Shown one piece after another: positions 21,079 through 32,676 of a DNA stretch of 64,000 nucleotides (position 1 is its first letter; every line of letters starts with the position of its first letter). Location: assembly GCA_034770075.1 (NCBI GenBank), contig CM068386.1, positions 40,481,990 through 40,545,989 on the forward strand, given 5' to 3'. Position numbers and translations under genes: made by a program. Under the pieces are notes generated by a model, which was not told the DNA's origin, made no database searches, and was given only the letters and a program-made list of their open reading frames with translations. Origin of the DNA: Aralia elata. Lineage: Eukaryota; Streptophyta; Magnoliopsida; Apiales; Araliaceae.

Positions 21079-23242
21079 TGTAGACACCCAAATTTTGCAC
21101 TTCATATACTAACCTTGACAGGAGGGCAAATTCGTCAAATGGATCGGCCTGCGAGAGCAAAAGATGGAAAAGTACGGACACTCGACGCCACCATGATAAT
21201 TTGCAGCCGAAATCGACATGATAGCAGGGCTATCGGAATTTGGCATTCCCGGAGGGTGTGGCGCGCGCTTCTCAATGATTTCCCGGACTATAAAATACGA
21301 GCCTGTCAGCGGAAAACCGACGTTTGCGGCACGAAAATCGAGGCGTGGCACGAAAATCGAGAAAGTCAAGCCCGCCAGCCGCGGATAGATCTGCGGCCAA
21401 GTGTGGGTGCGCCAGCACGGAAACCAGGAAATCAGCACTACCAGCTGAGTGCGATGGGAGGCGTGCCAGCTGGCCAGCCGCAGATCCATCTGCGGCCAGC
21501 CGCAGATAGATCTGCGGCTGGCTCTGGCCAGCCTATTTAAGCCGCTTCGGGCAGCATACAGGAGGTTCAAGCAATTTTTAGAATTGGAAAGAAGAAGGAA
21601 ACTTCGCAGCAGCAAAAAAGAAGCACGGAAATTGAGAGGAAAAAGAGGCAGAGAGAAATTTTGCAATCAAAATAGGAAGAAAAGAGAGAAAAAAGGAGAG
21701 AATTCAATTCTTTTGATTTTGATTGTATCAATACACTCCTAATCTTATTCAACTACATCAAGTTCACATCCATGTGTATATCACTTGCAAGGTGAAATCT
21801 CTATCGTGATATCAATTTCTATCAGATCATTTGATCAAATTAGCTGCAATTTTTCATGTAAGTTATTGATTGAAACAATGAATTAGGGATTATGAGTGAA
21901 GTTTCCATCGGAATAAAACTCTTCCTAATAACCCGATGATATTCGTTCATTAATTTCTTTGTTTGTTTTAAGGTGTTATATTTGGTCTAATCAATTCCTT
22001 TTTTAAATCGTTATTTTTTTTAGGATGTCTTGGTATTGTTAGATTATCCGGGTTGGTTCATTTTCTTGTAATATCCGATTGTTTGTGTGTGGATACTTGG
22101 TTGTGAGCCTAGGAAAGCGACCCCGGGGGTCCCAATCCGATGATGGACATATCTTGATGTAAGAAGTAGAAATGACGTAGTTTTCATTGTAATATATGTA
22201 ATCGGTTGGGCCTTAAAACGACGCTAAGGCGAGAATCGTGCTTAAGGCCCCGAAATAGTGGAAATTTGTGATTGTTGGCGTTCGGGGACATTTTGATGGC
22301 TTACATGCCCATGAATAGCCCCGACGCGTGTTTATGCTTGATTTGATTTATGAACACGAAATTGGTTTCAAAGCTAAATGATAAGATTTTCATAAAATCA
22401 ATCAAAGTAGGATATTAGAATCACGAGGTTAAAATTTGAGAAATGTTAATGAATGTCGATTCCTATCTAATGAGAAAGCTAAAGAAGGATTGTTTTCCAA
22501 AACAATCACACAAAATGATTTTATAAATAAAATGACGTTTTTATTAAACCGTTGTATATAGGGTTAAAGAGATTCTAGAAGTTGCCCATCGTTTGAGTTA
22601 CAAAAGCAACGTATAGATCTCGATTCCTATTTTGACGAAGGTTTAAAACTCTTGTTTCACCAAAACGACACCTAATGGAAGTCTCATTGTTTTGACAAAT
22701 TAAAATCAAACCTTTCTTATAAAGAATAAAGCTTTCTCGTGTATGCCGAAAAGATATTCCGAAGCGTTCTCAAATTAAAACACGATTTTCCCTAAAATCC
22801 AAATGATTCTTTCATACAAACTCACCACAACATTCATTTAGGCACACACACACACACACGCACGCATTATACGTTTTATGAATTAAAGGATAGGAAAAGC
22901 ATCAAGATTGCGGTAACCGTGTTTCACGGAAGTCGAGGGGTGCCTAACACCTTCCCCTCACTTAAGCAAGCCCCCGAACTCTATGAATCTCGATTCGCAG
23001 ACCAATTAATTCGGAGTCACACATGAGCCAGCGATTCATAAAAAAACGAAAACTCGGATGAGTTGGTACATCCATTTCAAATATACCAACTGGCGACTCT
23101 GGTTAAATGGCTCATCATAAAAAACGATCTTTCAAAACCCCGTCGACATCAATGCCGACCTTTTCCAAAAAATCATCTAAACCAAAAGGCTAAAATTGGA
23201 AAAGACTAAAAGGACACGCGAGAAGAAAACCCGGCGTCGACA
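21079..23242 (+). repeat. 3' LTR of element C
   Basis: 2164 bp, TGTAGACACCC to GTCGACA, with TATA box at 21,289 and the three GC palindromes near 21,376-21,519. It is followed by the CCATG duplication (23,243-23,247). The longest frame (21,061-21,540) spans the polypurine tract and LTR start and is not regarded as a gene. Confidence 0.95.
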
Positions 23243-23993
23243 CCATGGAATACATCTCTCCAAGAAACAGGCCCCAAAGACACCTGAGGAGAGAGACCGT
23301 ATGAGTAAGATTCCTTATGCTTCCGCAATAGGATCTATCATGTACGGTATGATATGTACTAGACCAGATGTCGCTCATGCACTTAGTGTAACCAGCAGAT
23401 ATCAGTCGAATCCAGGAGAAGAGCACTGGAAGGCAGTGAAAAACATCCTAAAGTACTTGAGAAGAACTAAGGATGTATTTCTTGTCTACGGTGGGTCTGA
23501 ATTGAAACTAGAGGGCTATACAGACTCAAGTTTTCAAACGGACCAAGATGACAGTAAATCCGTTTCAGGGTACGTGTTTACCTTAAACGGTGGCGCAGTG
23601 AGTTGGAAGAGTTCCAAGCAGCAAACAGTTGCTGATTCGGTGACAGAGGCAGAGTACATAGCTGCAAGTGAAGCTGCAAAGGAAGCTGTTTGGATGAAGA
23701 AGTTCATAACTGAACTTGGAGTGGTTCCTAGCATTAGAGGAGCAGTACCTTTATTCTGTGACAACAACGGAGCTGTTGCGCAGGCTAAGGAACCCAGGTC
23801 TCATCAGAAATCCAAACACGTGTTGCGGCGGTTTCATTTGATTAGAGAGATCATTGAAAGAGGAGATGTCACCCTGGAGCGTGTAGACTCTCAAGACAAC
23901 ATTGCAGATCCATTTACTAAAGCTTTAACTCAACAGCAGTTTGATCGTCACTTAGAGAAGATGGGTATTAGATACCATGGCGATTGGCTTTAG
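23243..23993 (+). pseudogene. pol: Copia B pol: end of RT and RNase H, intact frame after C
   Basis: Continuation of the B polyprotein after the C insertion, open for about 250 codons to TAG at 23,991-23,993. It holds the RT end (MYGMICTRPDVAHAL) and RNase H with acidic residues in LEGYTDSSFQ, VTEAEYIAAS and LFCDNNGAVA, then the conserved DPFTKAL and the family terminus GDWL. RNase H removes the RNA strand during reverse transcription. This is the best-preserved coding segment of the window, but it is cut off from its start by C. Start codons shown in its first bases belong to the C LTR. Confidence 0.93.
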
Positions 23994-24007
23994 TGCAAGT
24001 GGGAGAT

Positions 24008-25823
24008 TGAAAGTAGTATGCACACAAGCCAATCATATTTGATATGATGTAGCATATACTTTGTAATCTTATTCATTTATTAATAAAGGAATTGATTTTC
24101 TTAAAAGGCATTTCATATTATCTACATAGTGCTGTTATATTAAATGTGATAAACCCATAGTTTTGAGCAATGCTTTTAGAATCATGATGGTGATCATGCT
24201 AATGAGATCTAAATTCAAGATAGCTCACAAACTAAAATTGTTCCTAATCGTTGGATTACTAAATTGGGGATTAGTGAATCCGGATAGATTAGTACATACG
24301 TTGCTTGCTCTTATGAAGAGGATGATTGATCTCATAATCATTTGTGTGGAGACACTAAAGCAAGTATGTAGGTGCTTATTGGAGAATAAGTTCACTGAAC
24401 GTGACTCGCTAAGGAATACCTAATGGAGTTTTACTCGCCTGTCAATAGGAATTCCTCTAGTGATAGTAGTACAAGTGATCCTTGGACTTGAGATCATCAT
24501 AGTATCTTGTGTATGATGAGTTATACTTTGACATGTCCCTTAAGACCTTGTGGGTATATCAAAGGGTATGATTGGGTATAATTAGTTATACATGGAGATA
24601 GGTGAATGATCAACAAAGAATCTACCTCGTCTAGTAAAAGATGTGAATGTCCTATGTGATTCGATAAATGATAACTCAGTAGTCCTTGGCCAAGGCAGAA
24701 TGAAATTAGAAAGGAGTTTCTAATTTGCATTAATTAGAGTTATGCATTTGGGAATCGAAATACATATAATTAAATAAAATAAGACTTGACAGTAAATCCA
24801 TGTCTTATATTTAGTTGGGACATTGTATGGTAGAAGGATTGAATTGTACGGTAACTATTTACTCAAAGGTTCTTTTGTGATTAATGTTGAAATCTATATT
24901 ATCTGGAAAGTCGTTGATTGCTAAGGGGGCTTACCCTTATTGTAGAATAAATATTATTTATTTAAATGAATTAAATAGTTTAATTTATTTATTTAAATAA
25001 GATTAGAATTGTTCTAATTGATTTATTCACAACCGGTTTAATATGGAGAACCTAAAGGGTCACACCGCAAAAGGAAAATATTTATTTAAGAAGTAAATGG
25101 CATAATTGTAATAATAAGTTAAGTGTATTTAATTTACTCTATGGAGATAGAATAAATTAAATAGCTTAATATTTATTTATTTAATATTTTGGAAATATTA
25201 AATATAAATTAATAAGAGGAGTCTTATTATTATTATTACTTTTACTATTATTTAATTCCAAATAGGGATTGGGAATTAATTAATAGAAGTACTCTCCATG
25301 GATTCCTAATTGGATTAGGAGCATTATTAATTAAAGGAGTTTAATTATAATACAAACCCTAATCCTAAATAGTTTAGGGAAGGGCTATTCCTACATCTAT
25401 AAATAAGAGGGGTCTTATCATAGATTAGGGTTACACACTCTTGCATTAGATTGTGGAGAGCAATTTCTATAGAGATAGAAACTAGGGTTTTGCCAAATAC
25501 CCAACTTCTTGAATACTTGTTCTTCCTTGGTGGATCACCTCTAGAGGCCAAACACTTGGGTGGCTAACGTTGATCAAAGAAAGGAATCACACCGTAGCAT
25601 TCGAGGAGAACACGAAGGACTAGGAGTTGAACTTGTACCCGAGGAAGCTTTGTTCTACGAGGGTATAATTCTTATTCTCTTTCTCTTTCGTTTATATCGT
25701 TAATTGAGCACATAGATTGATCTTGGTGATGGTTTGTATAAAATTTTTAAAATCTGATTTTATCGCGCTTCCGCACTATTTATGTAATTTGATTACATGA
25801 TCGCGTTATATACAAACCTAACA
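24008..25823 (+). repeat. 3' LTR of copia B
   Basis: 1816 bp, nearly identical to 6536-8350, ending CCTAACA before the GGTAT duplication. The preceding AAGTGGGAGAT is the polypurine tract. Confidence 0.95.
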
Positions 25824-27109
25824 GGTATATTAAAGGGTATGATTGGGTATAATAAGTTATACATGGAGATAGGTGAATGATCAACAAAGAATCTACCACT
25901 TCTAGTAAAAGGAGAGAATGTCCTATGTGATTCGATAAATGACGACTCAGAAGTCTTTGGCCAAAGCAGAATGAAATTAGAAAGGAGTTACTAATTTGCA
26001 TTAATTAGAGTTGTGCATTTCAGAATCGAAATACATATAATTAAATAAAATAAGACTTGACAGTAATTCCATGTCTTATATTTAATTGGGACATTGTATG
26101 GTAGAAGGATTGAATTGTACGGTAACTATTCACTGAAAGGTTCTTTTGTGATTAATGTTGAAATCTATATTATCTGGAAAGTCGTTGATCGCTAAGGGGG
26201 CTTACCCTTATTGTAGAATAAATATTATTTATTTAAATGAATTAAATAGTTTAATTTATTTATTTAAATAAAATTAGAATTGTTCTAATTGATTTATTCA
26301 CAACCGGTTTAATATGGAGAACCTAAAGGGTCACACCCACCGCAAAAGGAAAATATTTATTTAAGAAGTAAATGGCATAATCGTAATAATAAGTTAAGTG
26401 TATTTAATTTAATCTATGGAGATAGAATAAATTAAATAGCTTAATATTTATTATTTAATATTTTGGAAATATTAAATATAAATTAATAAGAGGAGTCTTA
26501 TTATTATTATTACTATTACTATTATTTAATTCCTAATAGGGATTGTGAATTAATTAATAGAAGTACTCTCTCATGAATTCCTAATTGGATTAGGAGTTCA
26601 ATTAATTAAAGGAGTTTAATTAAAATAAAAACCCTAATCCTAAATAGTTTAGGAGGATTCCCTATATCTATAAATAAGAGGAGTCTTATTATGATTTGGG
26701 GTTAGACAATTTACACACTCTTGCATAAGAATTGTAGAGAGTACTTACAATTTCTATAGAGATAGAAACTAGGGTTTTGCCAACACCCATCTTCTTGAAC
26801 AAGTATTATTCCTTGGTGGATCACCTCTAGAGGCCAAACACTTGGGTGGCTAACGTTGATCAAAGGAAGGAATTTAATCGGTGGAATTCAAGGAGAACGC
26901 GAAGCAATTGGAGGTGAACTTGTACCTGAGGAAGCTAGAATTCTACAAGGGTATAATTCTTATTCTCCATCTCTTTCGTTTAATTAATAATTGTGCATAA
27001 AGAAAGATCATGGTGATGGTTTGTATAAAATTTTAAAATCTGATTTTATCGCGCTTCCGCACTATTTATGTAATTTGATTGCATATTCGCGCTATGTACA
27101 AACCTAACA
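25824..27109 (+). mobile_element. Copia element A, 3' LTR, right part
   Basis: Resumes after B with GGTAT (duplication) and runs to CCTAACA at 27,109. Together with 6008-6535 it forms the 3' LTR of A. The end matches 1-484 almost perfectly. It abuts TTTACTACATC, an LTR interior of the same family, which shows that A itself landed in another copia LTR (element J). Confidence 0.93.
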
Positions 27110-27548
27110 TTTACTACATCTATAAATAAGAGAAGTCTTATCATAGATTAGAGTTACACACTCTTGCATAAGAATTGTGGAGAGTACTTACAATTTCTAT
27201 AGAGATAGAAACTAGGGTTTAGTAACACCCATCTTCTTGAACAAGTATTATTCCTTGGTGGATCACTTCTAGAGGCCAAACACTTGGGTGGCTAACGTTG
27301 ATCAAAGTAAATTTAATCAGTGGAATTCAAGGAGAACGCGAAGGAATTAGAGGTGAACTTGTACATGAGGAAGCTAGAATTCTACAAGGGTATAATTCTT
27401 ATTCTCCATCTCTTTCGTTTAATTAATAATTATGCATAAAGAAAGATCATGGTGATGGTTTGTATAAAATTTTAAAATCTAATTTTATCGCGCTTTCGCT
27501 TTATTTATGTAATTTGATTGCATATTCGCGTTATATACAAACCTAACA
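27110..27548 (+). mobile_element. Copia element J, 5' LTR remnant right of A
   Basis: Last 439 bp of a copia LTR, from CTACATCTATAAATAAGAG to CCTAACA, followed by a primer site (27,550-27,563). Its partner is the LTR end at 37,536-37,974, from which it differs at roughly 25 positions, so J is clearly older than A or B. The left part of this LTR must lie outside the window, beyond A. Confidence 0.9.
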
Positions 27549-27755
27549 GTGGTATCAAGAGCCAAACTTTATGCGAATTATTAATTGTTTTGATTCCGTA
27601 TATGTATGAGTATGTGTTTGGAACAATTTATTGGGCATAATATGTTGTATAAAATCATGAGTTTTGAAAACAATTGCGGAAAATCGAGTTTTGAGTGAAA
27701 AACTGATCAAATTCGCGACTGCAGAAAAATTCAGGAACAGTTGCTGGAAGCCAGC

Positions 27756-30700
27756 TGTAATGACCGTGAATTTTTAAACTCCATTATTAATTAAATATAA
27801 ATTTAATTTTTAATGAGTTAGCTTTGTATGTTTATTTAAAATCTTGTGTGATTAATTGGTTATGTGATTATGTAACTTCGCATAGTTGCCAAGATTTATT
27901 AAAGGGAGTCACTAATGATTTAATTAAATTAGTGGACTAGCCATAAGGTTTAATATCAGAAGAATTGATAAAGTTGTCTATTAATTTAAATATTCAATTT
28001 ATTTGAATATAGTGGGGAAATTTAATTTGCATAGATTAATTAATATAATTATTAATTAATGTGTGCAATATTGATATTAATATTTAATAATCCATTTAGT
28101 GGGTTAATACTAAGTGGACTAGATTAATTGATTAATCAATCCTATCTTTTGGGTAATTATGAATTGGGGAATAAATGTATACTAGATTAATTGGGATTTC
28201 TTTTGGGTGTTACTATTTCTCTAAGTAGCATTAATTTGGGACACGAGTTATGAGACATATCCCATTTATTTTCAAACCGTAGTCTGCAATGAGGGAGAGA
28301 GAAATCAAATAATAAAAGAACAGTGGTAGTCTCATCTTCCTTTTTCCCAGCCGTGTTTAGGCATGAGGCCTAAGCCTATTGCTTGCATCAGATGGTAAGC
28401 ATGATGAAGGAGAGAGTGGGCAGCTTACCAAACCACCATTGCCCAACAGCTTCTTCTTTCCTCGTTGGTTCTTCAATTTGGGCAAAGGCATTGCCTGGGC
28501 AATAAATTCTCTATAAATTGGAGCTTCTTCTTCATGATTTCAGTTGCTACAACTTCTGATAGGTTAGTATAGAGAGTGAGCATTACTAAGAAGTGCTAGT
28601 AATCTGAAGCTAAGCAATCTAGGAGTATCAGTTTAGCTTCATTAGTGGTAAAAATTCGTCATTGTGTTCTTAATTGCTTAGTCCATTAAATTCTAAGAAA
28701 TTGTGTAATCTTGTCAATTAGCTTGAAAATTGATACCATGATGTTATTTGGGTTGTGTATGGCTATTATGAACCCTTTGGTTGGTCTGAATTGAGTTTAG
28801 AAAGCTTAGGCCATATAAATTTTCGTGTTCTGCAGAAGCAGAGCTGAACTTGAACCAGTGCAGGAGTGGCGCGGCCGCGCCACTCCCAAGGCTAAAACCA
28901 GCGCGGTCGCGCTGGCTGCCAGAAATGGTTGATGTGTTCTGATGTTTTGAGCATGCTAGCTTAGTTCCTTCATGCATAAAAAAATGGGTTGCCATGTATC
29001 TAGAATCCCTGTAAATATCATGAGTTGTATATGTTACCCTATGTATGAAATTTCTAAAAGCAAGCTTCAACTTTGAAATAAACTTGGCAAATGAGCGTCC
29101 TTTATAATCTGACCATTTGAGTGTGTGTGTGTGTGTAGCTTAAATATGTGTTCAAATGCATGTGAGTTATGATTTCCAAGTTGTCTTGCATGAGTTATGT
29201 GGCGTGAATTGTCTTAGTATGATTTTCAAAGGAAAATATAGAGTGTAAGGACGAGTATCGTCAAATATTGTGGGAGTTGTGTTCTGACCATACAAGCATA
29301 ATTATTAGGACTCATTATGCCTCTAGGCATGATTGGCATGAGCACCATTTAGCTAAATATTATTTTGGCATGTGCGAGTATGTTTAAGGAATGAGATTCC
29401 AAGTGGAAGCTATGTGTTTAACATGTATGTGTGTTGTTTACACCTGAGCATGCATATCAAGTATTGTTTAGTCTCACCATGTGGTATTATGACCATAATA
29501 GCGTATTACTTGTGAAATGGACTTGTTTGGCCTAAAGCGTAGGAATTTCCAACATAAAGCCTTATAACTTTGGATTAGATTTAGAATGAGCATGCTAGGT
29601 TTCAAACCAAGTTAATAATGTTATGAGCATGTGTATTTGATTTATATCAGTAGCCTGTATGTTGTAGAATAGGCTCGGGTTCCAGCTAAATGAAATTTCA
29701 TTCTGGGTCTGTCCAGTGAGTGGCTGTGCCACTCCTAAGGCAAAAATTAGCGCTGTCGCGTCGGTCCCCAGTTTTGCCCAGTGACTTTAAATTATAAACA
29801 AAGCCTTGCAGCATGCATGTATGTATGTTTTAAGTCGTATTGCATGATTAAACTGAGGTGCTATGTGTTTAAGTCTGTATTGACGCATAGGAACTAGATA
29901 TTCTAAAGTTGTTAGTCTAAGACGGGGTTAGATGTTCATGAACTCAGTTATAACGAATCGATTTACATGATTTACGTGTTAGGGTATTGGGAAGTAAATT
30001 CTTGTAAGTCTATAACTCTTACCCGTCTTCGCATTTCTAATTGAGAGACCGACTTGTTAATGTTAGGTCATTTCAGCGCAATTTAATTAAAGCTAGATTA
30101 CTTGTAGCTGAGCAAACAGGCAAGTTTCCTTGAACCAAACCTTGTATTTATTTTATTATGCAAGTTTTTGAACTTCACTCTGTAGTTGTGCAAGTTTCCT
30201 ATCCTTACTCATATTTTATTGAGCAAGTTCCAAACCTTAAACTTCTTACGTTGTTGCAAGTTATTTATTTAAGCTTAAACCTTAATTCCAAGCACGCTTT
30301 AAGTGGTTTAATTACTTTACAATTATTCCACATCGATTTTATTGATACTCGCACTTGGTGCACTTGAGTTCGTACAATCTTGGACTTGTACGTTATTTAA
30401 AGTTCTATAATTCATGAACTGTTTCAGATTGAGTCTGAACCCTTGTTTGGTCAGACAATTGCATGAAATTTTTATAAAGGCTATCCAGGCCAATTGATGG
30501 TAAGGATTCTTAGACTAAAGTGAACACCCCAAAAATATAGGGGAGTTCCCCACGTATCTAAATATAAGATACAAGAACAGAAATTAAATGTTATGCATAC
30601 ACATAGTGTGCTAGAGACTGATCCTCTCAAGTACGTATTTCTGAGCCAGTAACCAAAGGATCAATTAGCTATTAATTCCATTGGAAGTGTATTATTCATG

Positions 30701-31190
30701 GTCTATATTGACTATCGTTTATTTTAAAAGCAGTTATTATTCTTGCTTTCGTTATTCTCATTGTTGAATCATTCCCAGATATCTCTTTCGTTCATGATAT
30801 ATATCATTTCTTGCTGTTATTTAAATTTGTTGAGCAAACTAGTTGTTCACCCTTGTTATATCATGAACCCTATTGCAGTTAAGCCCGAGACCTCAGGCAA
30901 AGACAAGGGCAAGGAAAAGATGAAGTAATAGACTTCAAGTAGCAGACTTTATTTTATGCTTAGTTTAATTTATTATCAATGTAATTTGAACCATGATTTA
31001 ATATTTAGGATATGTTTTGGTTTATGTATTAAGGTTATCGAATCTTGGGACTAGTAACACCTTTTGAATAAACAACATATGTTTATTATATTCCGCATTT
31101 AATTATTGTATGTTGTTTAGAGGTGGATGTTTGTATTGGATCGTGATGACCAGATTCGGGCATCTGAGACTCGAATTTGGGGGCGTCACA
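27756..31190 (+). mobile_element. Solo LTR G (3.4 kb), Ty3/gypsy-like
   Basis: Begins TGTAATGACCGTGAATTT, ends GAATTTGGGGGCGTCACA, flanked by perfect CCAGC duplications (27,751-27,755 and 31,191-31,195). No polyprotein, primer site or second LTR is inside, so it is a solo LTR left by LTR-LTR recombination. Ends and size (3.4 kb) recall chromovirus (Tekay/Del-like) LTRs, but the lineage is unproven. It holds two GC palindrome groups (28,864-28,915 and a decayed one near 29,715-29,765), a (GT)n run near 29,121, and a Lys-rich short frame near its end (to 30,928). Confidence 0.92.
28864..28915 (+). repeat. GC-rich palindrome pair in solo LTR G
   Basis: A 22-bp perfect palindrome, GAGTGGCGCGG and its complement, at 28,864-28,885, a 12-bp spacer, then the near-palindrome CCAGCGCGGTCGCGCTGG at 28,898-28,915. 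Solo LTR H has the same arrangement at 56,212-56,261 with changed bases in both arms. Confidence 0.9.
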
Positions 31191-31310
31191 CCAGCGCCGC
31201 AACGCCACTTCTGCTCTTTGAACCGGCGCCGTATCCCTTGCCTGGATACGATACGGTGCCGCAGCGCCCCTTTTATAACTAAAAGCGGCACCGCAACGTC
31301 ACCCTGCAGA
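31191..31310 (+). repeat. GC-rich cassette in leader of J
   Basis: Several copies of a GCGCCGCA/GGCGCCG/GGTGCCGCAGCGCC theme within about 120 bp, the same leader position as the cassette in B but with different sequence. Solo LTR G inserted into its left edge, duplicating CCAGC. Confidence 0.75.
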
Positions 31311-32676
31311 ATGCGATTTTTGATTTTTTTTTTTTTGCAATTTCTCAAAAATTAAAATAAAGAGTTATTTTATATAGTTTTATGATTAAAATAAAGAGTT
31401 ATTTTATACATAAAATTGGATTTCATGCAACTTTAAATTGCCCATTAAATGATATCAATGCATATATGGAATGGTTTTATTATTCATGAGATGAATGTTA
31501 TTTATTGATGCATATAGAGATATATATGATAATAAATGGGAGTGATTATGGACTATTGACCAATGTGTGATTGGAATTATTTTAGAGAATGCTTGAATGA
31601 ATGGGGTTTATAAATGGGGTCTGCGTACCTCGTCTTCTCTATTTTTTCTTGATGTAAATTCTATTTTCCTCCTATGTACTTCCTCTTGACTGCTGATCAA
31701 GGTTTCTATTTATTTTAAATGGTTCATGTAATAGGATTAGTAAGAATTATTTTGAAGAATTGGAGACAAAGCAGCAAAGAGAGCTTGAAGATCCGTTTGT
31801 AATGGAGCCTGGGTTTAAATGTAATAGTTATATTTAAATTTAATTATTGCACCCTAGGTTTGACCTTTTGGTTCACTTGGTGGCTCTAGTGAATCAAACT
31901 AGAATAAAAGTCCATAATCAATCCGGGTAGAATATAGTATTCTATATGTGCATGCTTACTATATATATATTATATATTATTCAACATGCTTTGCATGTTA
32001 AATAATATGACGCGTATTATATATATATATGTGCATGCGCGCTAAACAAGATGAGACAAATAATAACAAACCCCTCAAAGAAATCATATTATGTCCTAAA
32101 CGTTCAAATATATTTAGAATATCGAACGTCGCCTTCTAGTATGGTAAAGTGATAGAATATTAAATATTTAATATTAGTTTGTTGTGTCACCATAAGGCAA
32201 ATATTAAATATTTAAGATGTTGCCTTATCACATTTGATGCTTATTAAGGAATTGAACATTACTGTTTTGTTGTGTCACCACAAGGATGGTATTTTTCTCT
32301 TCACATATATGGAACTGCTAGGTTGGACTTAACTTGGATAATTTTGATTCGGATGTGTCACCACTTAATCAAAATAATCTAAGAGGCAAAATACAATGAG
32401 TTACATAGTGATATAATTGACAATAGTTGTCTACCTATTTATTTATATATCATTTGTTGTGTCACCACAAGGCTATATACATTTGAAACGGGATCCTTAT
32501 TCTCACTAGCAAATCTTTAATTAGATTTGCCGAACTATATATTGAGGGTAATATAGTCTGATGAAAATAGTGGGAGATACCAATTTAAGTAAAGACCTAA
32601 TTTATTTTGGTAATTAATAAAATGAATGTATGCTAAAATGTTGTTAAATTACAAATTCATTTAACAGAATTTTACA

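Larger units (their letters stand above)
13238..23242 (+). mobile_element. Ogre/Tat-like Ty3/gypsy element C, defective, 10 kb
   Basis: LTRs of 2146 bp (13,238-15,383) and 2164 bp (21,079-23,242) begin TGTAGACACCCAAATTTT and end GTCGACA, with a CCATG duplication. A primer site and polypurine tract are present. The interior (15,384-21,078) has only short gypsy pol remnants (RNase H, integrase zinc domain, pre-RT linker) in an unusual order, then about 3 kb of repeat-rich non-coding sequence: long poly(A) runs and three tandem arrays. The primer site, pol fragments and repeat-rich 3' region fit the Tat/Ogre group (family knowledge; RT cannot be compared because it is absent). It cannot move without proteins in trans. 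Confidence 0.9.
6536..25823 (+). mobile_element. Ty1/copia element B, with gypsy element C nested inside
   Basis: Complete copia element: 5' LTR 6536-8350, primer site 8352-8364, leader, gag-pol on the plus strand, polypurine tract, 3' LTR 24,008-25,823. The 5-bp duplication GGTAT flanks it (6531-6535 and 25,824-25,828). Removing element C and its duplication leaves about 9.3 kb. Domain order is gag, protease, integrase, RT, RNase H, as in Ty1/copia; sequence style resembles the Angela/TAR/Tork side of the plant copia tree (from family knowledge, not tested). The LTRs differ by about three changes, so the insertion is recent, yet the polyprotein has several frameshifts and one stop. Confidence 0.95.
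27549..32676 (+). other. Leader of copia J, interrupted by solo LTR G
   Basis: Primer site at 27,550-27,563 (initiator tRNA-Met type), then leader to 27,755, solo LTR G, and leader again from 31,196. The part after G begins with a GC-rich cassette (31,191-31,310), short AATAAAGAGTTATTTTAT units, the conserved leader, and the four stem-loops at about 32,182-32,195, 32,270-32,283, 32,355 and 32,459-32,472 with loop TCAC, one carrying a point change. Confidence 0.85.

Noticed and set aside
21061..21666. Frames of 159 and 185 codons in the C LTR
   Set aside because: They lie in a GC-rich LTR region with few stops; the matching 5' LTR breaks them by indels, and no motif is present.
28744..29070. 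108-codon minus-strand frame in solo LTR G
   Set aside because: It crosses the GC palindrome pair and has no counterpart in H.
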